In this document: positions 34,260 to 45,265 of the stretch, in pieces
Position numbering within the stretch: the first letter of the stretch is position 1
How the letters are laid out: each line of letters opens with the position of its first letter
Origin: Arctopsyche grandis
Lineage: Eukaryota; Arthropoda; Insecta; Trichoptera; Hydropsychidae
Reading direction: 5' to 3'
Assembly: GCF_051622035.1 (NCBI RefSeq)
Contig: NC_135359.1
Coordinates: 27,495,501-27,559,500 of the forward strand
Length of the DNA: 64,000 nucleotides
The notes under the pieces: generated by a model
The model's input: the letters and a program-made list of their open reading frames with translations, nothing else
What the model was told of the DNA's origin: nothing
Databases searched by the model: none
Program-made: the position numbers and the translations under genes

Positions 34260-34352
34260 ATGGCAAACGTCAATTCGAATAGCAATGCCAATGGCAGTGG
34301 CAACGGCAACGACAGTGACAATGGCACCGGAATAGAGCGAGAGGGGCCGTAA
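34260..34352 (+). promoter_or_regulatory. Upstream ORF (30 codons) in the 5' leader of the ZAD gene
   Basis: ATG at 34260 opens an Asn/Gly/Ser-rich 30-codon ORF ending TAA at 34350-34352. A second ATG follows at once (34353) in another frame and overlaps the main ORF, running to 34733. The main start is at 34372. This is a layout that could limit translation, provided the transcript begins upstream of 34260. Confidence 0.4.
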
Positions 34353-34371
34353 ATGCGAAGGGGGAATCGGC

Positions 34372-35886
34372 ATGGATCGCGAGGCCTCCATTTCTCGAGA
34401 GCCACTCGATTTGGAGCGGCTGCCTCAGCACTCGGAGCCTCACTTGGAACCCTCGCAACTGCCCCTCGTCTGCTGGGTGTGTCTTCGCCTTCGTCCCACT
34501 CGAGATATGCGACCGCTGTTCGAAGGCGCCCTGGGGCAACAAGTCCACGCCTGCACCGGTCTCCTCCTCACGGCCAACCCTCGTCTGCCTTCCCTCATCT
34601 GCACAGATTGCTCCTCCCAACTCGCCGACTCCTACTCCTTCTACACCCAGTGCCATCGCTCCCACAACTACTTGCAAACGGTCACGCTCAATTCCCCGGC
34701 CGATGTCAAAGTGGAAGTCAAATGCGAACCTGACTACGATCGTCTGGCCATCTACAACGAGATACAGTCTTTCGATCACGAACAGGACGAATCGTCTAAA
34801 ATGGACGAATCCCCACCCAAAGAGAAATCTCTCCGAGGGAGCACTCTCAGGAAGTCTATCAAGAAGCTTAAAAAGAAAAAATCTAAATACTCTTCCGGTC
34901 AAGTCCCGCAAAAGTGCCCCACTTGCGGCCTATTAGTTCAGAGCTCTTCCGCTTTGATAGTTCACATGCGTAAGCACACAGGAGAAAAACCCTACAGCTG
35001 TACCATGTGCGACAGTCACTTCAAACGGAAAGAGTCATTAGAGAAACACATGGCGAAACCGCATCATGACAAAACGGACAAGGTGCGCACTTGCGAGAGT
35101 TGCGGAAAGAAATTCGCCAGCAGCAAAAGTTTAAAAATCCATTTGAGAATTCACACCGGCGAGAGGCCGTACGGGTGTTCGTTCTGTCCGAAGACTTTCA
35201 CGCAGATCGGAACGCTGATCGGTCACGAGCGTCGGCACAAAGGCGAAAAGCCGTTCTCCTGTAAGAAGTGCGGCAGGGCTTTCCGAGCGCAGAGTCATCT
35301 GCGGAGACATCAAAGCGTCCACAGCGAGGATAAGCCGTACACTTGCAGCGTGTGCGGCAACACTTTCAAGTCCAAGAACGGTCTGAAGGAGCACGACAAA
35401 ATTCACACTCACGAAAAGGAGCACATTTGTGAGCAGTGCGGGATGTTGTTCTTGGTCAAGGGCGCTCTGGACGCTCACTCGCGGCTGATGCATTCCGAGA
35501 AGTCCGGACAGTGCGACATTTGCCAGAAGATTTTCTCGAATCTGGAAGATCACATGGTGAAGCACACGGGCGAGAAGCCGTATCAATGCAGTTCGTGCGG
35601 CAAAAGGTTCTCTTTTAAGCGCGGTCTGATTATTCACAGCCGTCAACACACGTTGGATCGGAAAGAATATAAATGCAATATAGAAGGATGTAATAGGTCG
35701 TTTTCAGCTCAGTGGATCCTCGAATGTCATATTATGAAGCATACGGGGCACACGCCGCACGTTTGCAAGTATTGCTCCAAAGGGTTTTTGAGAGAATGCT
35801 TCCTGACCAAACACATAAAGTTGAATCATCTGAACGAAGAACAGATAATATATCCACCCGAGAAGTTAATTAAGTTGAATGAATAA
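34372..35886 (+). CDS. ZAD-C2H2 zinc finger protein, 11 fingers, intronless (paralogue 1)
   Basis: Uninterrupted 504-codon ORF. The ZAD is at about residues 33-105 (VCWVCLRLR and LICTDCSSQ supply the four Cys). A conserved EPDYDRLAI stretch follows, then a Lys-rich basic linker (KKLKKKKSK), then 11 C2H2 fingers from KCPTCGLLV to HVCKYCSKGF. Finger 8 (CDICQKIFSNLEDHMVKH) is short by three residues between Cys and His. Finger 10 has the wider CNIEGC knuckle. It is a putative nuclear transcription factor; the target is unknown. Its closest relative is 39550-41064, with the same order of fingers and the same two oddities. AATAAATAA overlaps the region just after the stop. Its 3' end was copied into the element at 32283-33991. 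Confidence 0.93.
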   Translation: MDREASISREPLDLERLPQHSEPHLEPSQLPLVCWVCLRLRPTRDMRPLFEGALGQQVHACTGLLLTANPRLPSLICTDCSSQLADSYSFYTQCHRSHNYLQTVTLNSPADVKVEVKCEPDYDRLAIYNEIQSFDHEQDESSKMDESPPKEKSLRGSTLRKSIKKLKKKKSKYSSGQVPQKCPTCGLLVQSSSALIVHMRKHTGEKPYSCTMCDSHFKRKESLEKHMAKPHHDKTDKVRTCESCGKKFASSKSLKIHLRIHTGERPYGCSFCPKTFTQIGTLIGHERRHKGEKPFSCKKCGRAFRAQSHLRRHQSVHSEDKPYTCSVCGNTFKSKNGLKEHDKIHTHEKEHICEQCGMLFLVKGALDAHSRLMHSEKSGQCDICQKIFSNLEDHMVKHTGEKPYQCSSCGKRFSFKRGLIIHSRQHTLDRKEYKCNIEGCNRSFSAQWILECHIMKHTGHTPHVCKYCSKGFLRECFLTKHIKLNHLNEEQIIYPPEKLIKLNE

Positions 35887-36174
35887 ATAAGAAAACTATA
35901 TAGAGATGTGTAATACGATTATGTATCATGTAAGTTCATGAGACTTATTTTTGAAAGATTTAAATGAATTTTTCAAATGAACTGCATTTGAACTCGTGTA
36001 TGTAATTTGTTTGGATTACATTTAGCTGAGTGAAAGTGACGCAATGTTTTAATTTCATTGTTAAAATGGATAATTAGAGTAGTAGGTTGTATGTTAAGTG
36101 TTAAATATATAATTTAAATGTTGTTAAGTGTTCCATTTGTACTACATTTGACTAAAAAAATACAAACCGTAATC

Positions 36175-37205
36175 AAAAATTTTACTAAAATGGCAATTTA
36201 CACCTGATTATAATATAATTTTTATACAAAGGATTTCATAAGTTGAAAGGCTTCCTAATAATTTGTTAGTTTTGTATATTCCTTGATTTTATATAAATAT
36301 TGCATACATTAATGTGGATAGCATTCGAAAAAGTAATAAGAAATTTCATAAGATTGACATTAATTATATCAAAAAGAAAATAAATTTAAAACTAAGTATT
36401 AATAATGTAATTGAGGTTTATTTTTGGAGTAAAATTAAAAATCTTTTGAATATGCAATAAAAATACTATATATGTATGTGTAAATGATTACCATATATAA
36501 TAGTAATGACGATGTTTATAAAAGTTTTAAATTTTGTGAAAGATGAAGATGAATTATTTATTTAATTAACGATCAAATTATTCGTTTATAAATGTATATG
36601 TATATAAAGTTGTTGTTTTTGTAAAACAAATAGTTCCATGAATATGGTGAATAAAAAGGGATTTTTATTCACAACACTGTTGAAAAGTACACAGTAGTTT
36701 ACATTACTATTCAAACAACTTGGAATTTTGTTTTCATAGATTTTAGTTATACAAATATGTGTAGATAGTATTTGCAGAATATCTACGTTGTACTTTAAGA
36801 GATATGTGTAGATCTCAATTGATATTATATATTTACAATTCCTTGAAGGAAACACATAGTTATGCTTATTCGTGTATTGTTATACATGTATAATAATAAA
36901 ATAGAATTTTTTAATTAAAGTACTTAATGTAAATGACGTGTTTGTAATTTCAAAAAATCATATGGGGGGTGGTTGGAGTGAAACAGGCTGTTTAATATGA
37001 CGGGTGGGAAGGAAGTGAAGTAGAAGCCACCAACTTACCCGAATCAGTCTTAGCTCACAGGATGGCGACCATGTCGTAGGGCCCCCATAATTATAAAAAT
37101 TGTTTATTGATGTTTTACCCTGTTAAATTTACAAGGAATTGCAAATGCTCACTATTAACGTTGGTTGCCGTCACAAACGTGTAGGTGGTGTGTATCCTAC
37201 TGCTG
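36175..37205. other. AT-rich intergenic stretch, no gene seen
   Basis: Beyond the end of the captured donor segment (36170) the sequence is AT-rich with no convincing ORF. A stretch at 37000-37095 (CGACCATGTCGTAGGGCCCCC) faintly resembles the LTR family C end. Confidence 0.5.
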
Positions 37206-37394
37206 GTTCGGTGATTTTTCCGCATCTTGATCTCGCACATGTCATTAAAATCTCGATCATGGAAAATCTGGTATCCGAAAATTCCATCCATCGAGAGTTT
37301 TACACGCGAACTATCATACTAACGAGAACTCGAGTGATATTTCGTATTCACGATTGTCGTGTGTGCGATCGCAATGTGCGAAATAATCCGTTAA
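37206..37394. mobile_element. MITE with GGTTCGGTGATT and GTTAACC ends
   Basis: Ends match the MULE-like family, but the interior differs: AAAATCTCGATCATGGAAAATC, GAGAACTCGAGTGATATTTCG. A related interior recurs at about 37745-37945, 59130-59230 and 60450-60545 (CTCGTTAGTATGAT, ATTCGGCACTC). Confidence 0.45.
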
Positions 37395-38196
37395 CCTCTG
37401 CTCACACATACGCATTTTTTGTCATGAAGTTGGCCTATTGCAGATTGATTGATCGGTAAGTATTGTTGGGAATCTTAATTCCCGCAGAAAAGTATCAGTG
37501 ATTGTCGATTGAATGGCTAGTTTCCAAACGAAACTCCTTTTTTATGGTTTGCTTAATACTTAACGTCATTACTATCGTTTGCAATCCGGTGGACGATCTG
37601 CCCCCCCCCATTCTTAGTCTTGAGCCAAGTTGAAATCAGTGTTTGGGGTCAGTTCTTTTATTGGATCTGATCATCTTTTGGAGACGTCCTATTGCTCACC
37701 TTCTCTCTAGTTTTCCGGGGACTATCAGCTTCTCTATACTACACTCACTCTTCCTGGCAATATATCGCTCACGTCAGTAAAATCCCAATCACGAAACATC
37801 TGGCACCCAAACACTCCATCAATCGAAATTGACACATGCAAAATATTGTACAAACGAGAACTCGAGTGCCAGATATCCCGTATTCGCGATTTTTGTGGCA
37901 ACCATTGTCGTGGGCGCGATCGCAATTTGCGCAATAATCCGTTTGCCGATAAACTCGATGTAATTTTGACGATGTTGTTTATTGTTATCTAAGTTGTACT
38001 CGTATTCATATACATATGTTTGACGAAGGAACGAAGCGTGAATAGGTAGCTCAACTTTAGTTACGCAGCTATCTTACTTTCAATACTAATGGAACGGTCT
38101 ATTGTTATTTGCAATTGCATCGAACCGAACTGAACCGAATTAGCCTTAGTCTAGTGATGAATGATAGTTTTCTATATACATACATACATGTAATAT

Positions 38197-38791
38197 GGGT
38201 CTACATCACGGCATTGAAAGATCGAAAGATCGAAAAAGCAAATATCGAAAAGCAAAGTTCGAAAATCGCAAGATCCTAAGTCGAAAGATCAAAAATAATG
38301 TATGCATGGTAAACGTTACTATGTATATATAATATATATCAGTAGCATGTGGTGAAATTATCTTTCTTTTAGTCGTACAGCCTTGCTTAATGTGCGCGGT
38401 TAGGATACGGGAGGAAAAGCCTGTTGTTCCTCTTGTTTCCTGCTCGCGCAAATTAAGTAAGGATGTACGACGGGGGGAGAGAGAGTTTTACCACAAGCCA
38501 CTGATATATATACTACCCGCTTTTCATATGTATTCATGGTAAACATAGAAGTAGAATGCATAGAATCGTTCTCAGCCTCCAAAAATGTTGCTACAAAAAC
38601 TCTACGCGGCAGAGTTTGTTCATTGTTTGCTAAACTTCGTCTCTCTCTTTCTCTTGTCTCTCCGTCTCTCTCTTCGATGGCTCGCTTTTAGACGGTACTT
38701 TTGTTAACAATGACCATTCAATGCATTCTACTTCTATGATGGTAAACGAACATTTTAGATTTTCGACCTTTCGATGCGGTGACGGTCACCG
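38197..38791. mobile_element. Long-inverted-repeat MULE-like element (GGGTCTAC family), with insertion
   Basis: Same family as 47291-47998 and 50691-51053: GAAAGATC-rich arms, GCATGGTAAACG block and GCGCGCACATTAA-type core. Flanks ATGTAATAT (38188-38196) and ATATAATAT (38792-38800) are a 9-bp duplication with one mismatch. The right half carries a second MITE. Confidence 0.65.
38544..38738. mobile_element. hAT-like MITE with 8-bp target duplication
   Basis: Inverted ends CATAGAAGTAGAATGCAT and ATGCATTCTACTTCTATG. Flanked exactly by ATGGTAAA (38536-38543, 38739-38746). 195 bp, no coding. The 8-bp duplication points to hAT. Confidence 0.75.
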
Positions 38792-39139
38792 ATATAATAT
38801 ATATGTATGTATATATAAACTAGGGTTGACAAGCGTTTCGATGCTTCGAAGGGATTGTCCCGATTTTGGACCTCGTACTAGTGTCTCGAAACGACCATTC
38901 GGAACGGTTGAAAGTCCCGGTTTCAGATTAGCTGCTTGCTGATCATGCCCTCACAGTATGTACATAGTTCAGAAATGATAAGCAAAAAAGTATACATTTT
39001 TAATTTAAATGTCCCTTTTTGGATGTCGACAAATCTGGCAGCTCCAGTCTTAACTAAACTGTGCTATGTTGAAACGCTATTTACATCTTGTTCATTCATT
39101 ATTTCACTGGAACACTTTTTGAAGTCGATAAATATGGTA

Positions 39140-39297
39140 TGGGGGATGAACGAATGAGACGACTGGCATGTTGATGCACGTGCTTTTATTATGAGAGCCA
39201 GAGACGAAGTGCGGTAGCCACTCTGAACACAGCCGAGTTGGTCCCAACTCGCAGGAAGGTGACCGAACTCGACCATGTCGTATAGCGAGCCGCCACA
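39140..39297 (-). mobile_element. Short solo LTR-like element, family C
   Basis: On minus it runs TGTGGCGGCTCGC to CATCCCCCA. ATGGTA flanks both sides (39134-39139, 39298-39303). AATAAA lies mid-element. A second copy is at 44725-44898. The short length is like TRIM-type LTRs, but no internal part is present in the window. Confidence 0.6.
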
Positions 39298-39549
39298 ATG
39301 GTATTTTATACAAAGGTATTTCCTTTTTTTTCTTATATGCGGATATGTGGTGTGCGTAGCTTTTTGTTTTCAGTAGCCGGTTGTTTTGTGACTTGTGACC
39401 CGTATTTATCACAGAATTTCCATTTTTATGTATCAATCTTGTTTGTGTTGATCGGTCAAGGAACCGTGTTGTATATATGTATGCATAGTTGGTAGTCTTG
39501 TACGTATTAGTGGCACTGACATTTCGAGCTGTGATTGTTTCGATAAGAA

Positions 39550-41064
39550 ATGTCATCTTCGACAGAATTGGAGTCAAAACATCAGCTCCTACTATCATGT
39601 AGACTCTGTCTGGGTGTCGACGAAGACATGAAGCCTCTGAGTGAAGGGGGCTTGGAGTATCAGCTCAGAACCTGCACTGGAATCGTCGCCTCTCCACATC
39701 ACCGGCTGCCTTCTCTAGTCTGCAATACCTGCATTTCACAATTGGCCGACTCTTACGCCTTCTTTACCAAATGTCATCGATCGCACACCTACTTACAAAC
39801 TCTCATTACAGACCAGGTCGAGATCAAAACAGAGCCAGACTACGACCGATTGGCGATCGATAACGTCACACCAGACGCATCACCGGCACCCTGCAAAATC
39901 AAGGTCGAAGCCGCAGACTCCGACTCGGAAGATTCTCACGCCGACGAAAAACCCCTTAAAGAATACGTCTCCAACAAGAGCACGCTCAAAAACGGCAGTT
40001 TGAAACGTAAGTCCGGTCTGTCCAACGGTGTAAGAGTCAAATTAAAAAAATTCACAAACGTTCAGAAACGAAAAGACCCTTTGAAATGCGATACTTGTGG
40101 ACAGTGCGTTCAAAGCTATTCTGCCTTGATCATACATATGCGAGTTCACACTGGAGAAAGGCCTTACTCTTGTTCATCTTGCAACCGGCAGTTTGCTCAA
40201 AAGTCATCTATGTCTGCTCACATAACTAAAATACACCTCAATAAAAAGTTCAAAGGCGAGAAGGATTACACGTGCGAAAACTGCGGCAAACGATTCCGCA
40301 CTAAAAACAATCTAAAAGTACATTCTAGAACTCACACCGGAGAAACCCCATACGGGTGTTCTTTTTGTTCGAAGAAATTTTCACAGATAGGGTCTATGAT
40401 CAATCACGAGCGAAGACACACCGGAGAGAAACCGTACGTTTGTAAATTGTGCGGGAAGGCTTTCGTCGAGCCGAATCATCTAAAGCGCCACCAGGCCGTT
40501 CACAGCGAAGAGAAACCCTTCGTTTGTAAGATATGCGCCAAGGGGGTGAAATCTAGGTACGCTTTGCAGCAGCACGCCAAGCTGCACACCAATGAAAAGG
40601 AACACATATGCGAACAATGTGGCATGTCTTTCATGGTGAAGGGTAATTTGGATTCTCACATGCGAGCTATGCATTCAGAAAAGTCCGGACAATGTAACGT
40701 TTGTCAGAAGATGTTCTCGAATCTGAATGATCACATGGTGGTGCATACGGGCGAGAAGCCCATTCAATGCAATCTATGCGGCAAGAGTTTCTCTCATAAG
40801 CGAGGTCTGGTGATTCACAATCGACAGCACACCGCTGCTAATAAATTCGAATGCAACGTGGAAGGTTGCAATAGGTCGTTTGCCGCTCAATGGATCTTAG
40901 AGTGTCACATTTTGAAACACACGGGACACACGCCGCACATTTGTAAATATTGTTCTAGAGGATTTTTACGTTTGTGTCACTTAACTAAGCATATAAACGT
41001 AAGTCATCCTAACGAAGGAAAAAATCGTATTCCATCTAAAGAAGAAGTCAAAACAAACAATTAA
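39550..41064 (+). CDS. ZAD-C2H2 zinc finger protein, 11 fingers, intronless (paralogue 2)
   Basis: Uninterrupted 504-codon ORF. ZAD in residues about 15-90 (LSCRLCLGV, LVCNTCISQLADSYAFF). An EPDYDRLAI stretch is shared with paralogue 1, followed by an acidic then basic linker and 11 fingers from LKCDTCGQCV to HICKYCSRGF. Finger 8 is short (CNVCQKMFSNLNDHMVVH) and finger 10 has CNVEGC, as in paralogue 1. Fingers 7-11 are the most alike between the two genes; the linker and early fingers have diverged. It is a probable tandem duplicate of paralogue 1 on the same strand. An AATAAA lies about 90 bp after the stop. Confidence 0.93.
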   Translation: MSSSTELESKHQLLLSCRLCLGVDEDMKPLSEGGLEYQLRTCTGIVASPHHRLPSLVCNTCISQLADSYAFFTKCHRSHTYLQTLITDQVEIKTEPDYDRLAIDNVTPDASPAPCKIKVEAADSDSEDSHADEKPLKEYVSNKSTLKNGSLKRKSGLSNGVRVKLKKFTNVQKRKDPLKCDTCGQCVQSYSALIIHMRVHTGERPYSCSSCNRQFAQKSSMSAHITKIHLNKKFKGEKDYTCENCGKRFRTKNNLKVHSRTHTGETPYGCSFCSKKFSQIGSMINHERRHTGEKPYVCKLCGKAFVEPNHLKRHQAVHSEEKPFVCKICAKGVKSRYALQQHAKLHTNEKEHICEQCGMSFMVKGNLDSHMRAMHSEKSGQCNVCQKMFSNLNDHMVVHTGEKPIQCNLCGKSFSHKRGLVIHNRQHTAANKFECNVEGCNRSFAAQWILECHILKHTGHTPHICKYCSRGFLRLCHLTKHINVSHPNEGKNRIPSKEEVKTNN

Positions 41065-42546
41065 AATTATAATGCAAAAAAATATATCAAATTGTGCGTG
41101 TATTTAATTTATTTATTAATTTATTGTAGCATATTCTATTTATGGTTAACAAATAAAAATATTTATCACATATGTACATATGTACATAATTACTTTTTAT
41201 TGGATCATTGAATTGGGCTGAATCACATCCGAATCAAAAACTGAACCACTTTCCAAATTACATAGTATTGTTGGGCGGGTGAATTGTGTAAATAAATATG
41301 TCGGTAAAAAACTATTTAGGTTTTTGAAGTAATTACAGGGCTGTGGAATCACTTCAAAATTCACCGACCCTCACTTTATCTTATGATTCCACTCCAACCT
41401 GAACGATTTTGGTAAAATCGACTTTTTTGTGCCAACTTATAAAATTGTTAACAACAAAAATAATGGACATGTTCAAAATTAGACAAATTAAAGGAATTTT
41501 AAAAACAGAAAATCTTTAAAAATATGAGAGTAAAATTGAGACTGGAAACAAATCAGTTTTGGCCACAACACATCAATGTGCAATTCAATGTTTTTACAAA
41601 GAAATTATTAAATTTTGATTTATTACTGGATTTACTTCAATAAAACTGGAGACTAGTTGACACATACCGTAATACTATTACTTAAAAATAGTAATAAAAA
41701 GGAGTCTGAGTCTGAGAGTATCTTATCCATTGTCCCACTTGAGTTTCAGTTTTGCAAATTTTCTTTACATATTCAATCAATTGATTATACCGTCCATAAA
41801 AAGTTTTACTGTATGAATTGATATTGATAATATCGCTATTCTGTGTGTCTGTGTATCTGAGATAACGCTAGCTGTACTATAATAATCGTCTCGATTAGAC
41901 ATACATATGTACATCACAGCTTAAACACAAGTGGAAATAATTTCAACCAACAAAACGTACGAATATAATAACAAAATAAAAAAAACTTTTATATATACTG
42001 TTGGCTACCAATGTTTTCTCTACGCAAATAGACGGCGCCGAGTCTCTGAGCATTTAGCGCCATCTATTGAAAATGTATTTAATTAATTAATTAAGTTTTC
42101 TATTGGTGTTTTATATTGTTTATATGTACATAGGTGGGTAGGCAGCTATTACCATTTTTTTTATATTAAACAATTAAATATAAATATCAAATTTAATATA
42201 TTTAAAAGGTATTTCAAAAAAATTTGAACGCGTGAGGATCGAACACAGGACTGACAAGTTTTATTAATTTTTTATTTATTTAATAACTTAATCCGTCAAC
42301 AACCATGCGATGATATTTCATCGGGTACAACACTAGTATAATATAAAATTACATATACATATGTATAATGCGAAGAATTAATTTCTTTCAATAAAACGGA
42401 GATAAAGGTGTGAATAAAATAATAATAAATCAGGTGAGATCAATAGTAACGCAGTTTAATATAATGAATTTATTACTACAGTATACAAGGATAAATTTAT
42501 TGACTAAACGAAAGGATTGTGTTTATATGTATTTTGGTGGGTTTCA
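41065..42546. other. Intergenic, AT-rich, between convergent ZAD genes
   Basis: 3' regions of two convergent genes. A piece at about 42280-42345 (GCGATGATATTTCATCGGG) resembles an RTE-like tail also seen at about 50490-50560. No gene recognised. Confidence 0.5.
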
Positions 42547-43965
42547 TTAGTTTGGTTCCAAGTGTAACACCGTGTGCTCCATTGTGAAAGTATTGGCATG
42601 TGAATGCAGCGAATTGAGATGCCTCGTCAGATCGCTCATTCTCAAATAGCCCTTGGAACAGTATTGACAAATATGAGGAGTTTCATTGGAGTGTATTTTG
42701 AGAGTATGAAAGTCGAGCATGTTTTGTTTCGGAAAGGCTTTTTGACATCCCTCTACTGTGCATTTATACTTTTCGGCATTGTTATGCAGTGTAATGTGAA
42801 ACGACAGTCCATTTTTAAGTTTGAACGTTTTATCACAAATGTTGCATCGATATGGTGATTTATTTGAATGAATTAACATATGCTCGGCTAGGTTTGAAGT
42901 GTTCTTTTTGCAGAAGTGGCACCGGCCGGCGCCTTTGGAATGCATTTTTTTAATGTGATTGTCCAAGTTTGCTTTCATGGAGAACTTTTTTCCGCACTGT
43001 TCGCAAATGAATATCTTCTCCGAGTGTACGAACATGTGTTGCTGAAGCGAGTACTTTGATTTGGTGGATTTTCCGCAGATTGGACACGAATGAGGCCGCT
43101 CTTCCGAGTGTACAAAACGGTGGTGTTTTAAAGTCGAATTGTGCGAAAATGACTTTCCGCATATTTCGCAAGAATACGGACGTTCTTTGGTGTGAACGAA
43201 GCGGTGTCTCCAGAGCGAGGATCGACTGGCGAATGTTTTGGGGCATATCTTGCACGCGAAAGGCATTTCGCCTGTATGGTTTCTTCTGTGTTCGATCAAC
43301 GTGCCGGACTGGGTGAACTTCATCGGACAGTAATCACAAGCGAACGGCTTCTCGCCAGAGTGTATTCGGAGATGCACCGTGAGGTCGCTCTTCCTCTTGA
43401 ATCGTCTAGAGCAGACCGAGCAATCGTAGTTCGTCCGACCGAAGGCATCAGTGTGGAAACGTTTCATGTGGATCTTCAATTGGCTGGCTGTCTTCGAGAC
43501 GTGGTTACAAGTCAAACAGGTGAATTGCTTTCTTTGAGAGTCTATTTTGGGTTCAGAAGGGTTGTCCGTTTCGGTGAAATCGTTCGGGGATGGTGGAAAT
43601 ATGGGCGAATCTGGACTATCCGGTGAAGATTCGTCTGCGTCAGCGAAGCGGTTCGGAGAAGATGAATTGGGGTCGTTTTCAAGCTTTACTTGAAAGTCTA
43701 GGTCGGGTTCAGTTTTGTTGGAAGCGAGTTGTTTGTGTAAGAATCGGTGCGCTCGTCGACACTGGCGGATGAATGAAAAGACTTGCGATAGTTTGAGGGC
43801 ACATCTTCGGCATACCACTTGGGAGAGACCATCATGTTGGTCAATGGTGAGACGACCACATTCGCGAAGAACCTGGCCAGGAGTTCCGTTTCCATTTCTG
43901 CTTCCGCCTGACCACAACGAGTGTCCGCGAGAACACACGCGCAAACAAGCGCGGCAAACATCCAT
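42547..43965 (-). CDS. ZAD-C2H2 zinc finger protein, 11 fingers, intronless (paralogue 3)
   Basis: Uninterrupted 472-codon ORF on minus. It starts directly with the ZAD (MDVCRACLRV; second Cys pair in VVCRRCALK). A Ser/Pro/Asp-rich linker follows, then 11 fingers from FTCLTCNHV to HICQYCSKGY. Finger 8 is again short (CHFCKKNTSNLAEHMLIH) and finger 10 has CTVEGC, so it shares its plan with the two plus-strand paralogues, though it is more distant. A putative DNA-binding regulator. An ATG just upstream on the opposite strand (44080, 26 codons) is not supported as a gene. Confidence 0.93.
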   Translation of the reverse strand: MDVCRACLRVCSRGHSLWSGGSRNGNGTPGQVLRECGRLTIDQHDGLSQVVCRRCALKLSQVFSFIRQCRRAHRFLHKQLASNKTEPDLDFQVKLENDPNSSSPNRFADADESSPDSPDSPIFPPSPNDFTETDNPSEPKIDSQRKQFTCLTCNHVSKTASQLKIHMKRFHTDAFGRTNYDCSVCSRRFKRKSDLTVHLRIHSGEKPFACDYCPMKFTQSGTLIEHRRNHTGEMPFACKICPKTFASRSSLWRHRFVHTKERPYSCEICGKSFSHNSTLKHHRFVHSEERPHSCPICGKSTKSKYSLQQHMFVHSEKIFICEQCGKKFSMKANLDNHIKKMHSKGAGRCHFCKKNTSNLAEHMLIHSNKSPYRCNICDKTFKLKNGLSFHITLHNNAEKYKCTVEGCQKAFPKQNMLDFHTLKIHSNETPHICQYCSKGYLRMSDLTRHLNSLHSHANTFTMEHTVLHLEPN

Positions 43966-44347
43966 TCGTATCGAAATGTCAAAACCAAACTGTCAAGTGT
44001 CATTCGATTGTTGCCATTTGACGTTTGTCGCTACTATTGCATAGCTGCCAATTCACTGTCAATTTTAATACTTGACAAAATGCTAGATTCCAAAACGCCT
44101 GTGAAAGGATTTGATACTACAGTCATTGGTTACTTGAAGTTTTTTCAATTTGAAGAGTAGGAGCCCATAAATAGTTTTCAATAGAAAATTACGTCCACCT
44201 TCCATACTCCTACAAAAAATACTAAAGATTTCGGAAAAATTGGACAATCATAAAAGTTATTATCTTTTCTGATAGGTTAAGGAATAACGGAGGAGTCATA
44301 AAATATTTATTTTTATTTTTCATAGATATATACCAGAAAGGCCTAAT

Positions 44348-44551
44348 GGTTCGGTGATTACTAGTCAAATGTGAACCGGTCACAGGACAAACGGTCGCTC
44401 TAGATCGGTCACACGTGATCGGTCAATCAGTTTTCTCGTGACCGATTTTAGGGTGTGACCAGTTTTAGTGTTACGGGTGATCACGTGTGACCGATCTAGA
44501 GCGACCGGTTGTCCTGTGACAGGTTCACATTTGACTAGTAGTCCGTTTACC
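44348..44551. mobile_element. MULE-like MITE, 204 bp
   Basis: GGTTCGGTGATTACTAG to CTAGTAGTCCGTTTACC, flanked by GGCCTAAT on both sides (44340-44347, 44552-44559). Confidence 0.8.
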
Positions 44552-44724
44552 GGCCTAATAGGCAAACCCCGATGCGTCTTCCTAGCCAATTACAAACATT
44601 GCAGCATTTTTTATTACATAAATCGCTGAATTTCTAGATACTGAAGAACACGAAATTAACTTTCAATTAATTAATTAATTAATCCATAGAGACATATATG
44701 TAGGTATATATGGATTTAGACTTA

Positions 44725-44898
44725 TGGGGTCACCAGTATGGAGGATGATCGAATGAGACGACTGGCATGTTAATGCACGTGTTTATTATATGACAGCTGA
44801 AGACAGAGTGAGTAGTGGCTCTCCGAACCCAGCCGGGTTGGTCCCCACTCGCAGGAAGGCAACCAAACTCGACCATGTCGTATAAGCGAGCCGCCACA
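44725..44898 (-). mobile_element. Short solo LTR-like element, family C
   Basis: Second copy of the 39140-39297 element (minus: TGTGGCGGCTCGC start, AATAAA inside, ACCCCA end). GACTT flanks it (44719-44723, 44899-44903; one extra base on the left). Confidence 0.6.
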
Positions 44899-44954
44899 GA
44901 CTTGTACATACATTTTTACAAATTGTACATAAATCAAATTAAGATATTTGTAAC

Positions 44955-45265
44955 GGTTCGGTGATTACATCCCAAATGGGAATCGCTAACAAGATAACCG
45001 CCACTACGAAAATCGCTTGTGCAGATCTCCTGTCGCACGAAAATTCGTCACACAGGAAAATTTCCGTATAGAAAACTGCCCAAATATTACTCAAAATTGG
45101 CCAAATCTGGTAAAAAAGGCATTTGCTAAACAATATATGAGCGGTTTTCTGTACGGCGATTTTTCTGTGCGACGAATTTTCGTGCAACAGGAGATCCGCC
45201 CAAGCGATTTTCGTAGCGGCGGTTATCCTGTTAGCGATTCACATTTGAGATGTAACCTGTTTACC
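44955..45265. mobile_element. MULE-like MITE, second subfamily, complete copy
   Basis: Ends GGTTCGGTGATTAC and GTTTACC. The interior is a different inverted repeat built around CACGAAAATTCGTCACACAG. Flanks ATTTGTAAC (44946-44954) and ATTTGTGAC (45266-45274): 9 bp, one mismatch. Confidence 0.78.

Noticed and set aside
44080-44160. 26-codon ORF upstream of the minus-strand ZAD gene
   Set aside because: No relatives recognised, no splice partner found, and length is within chance.
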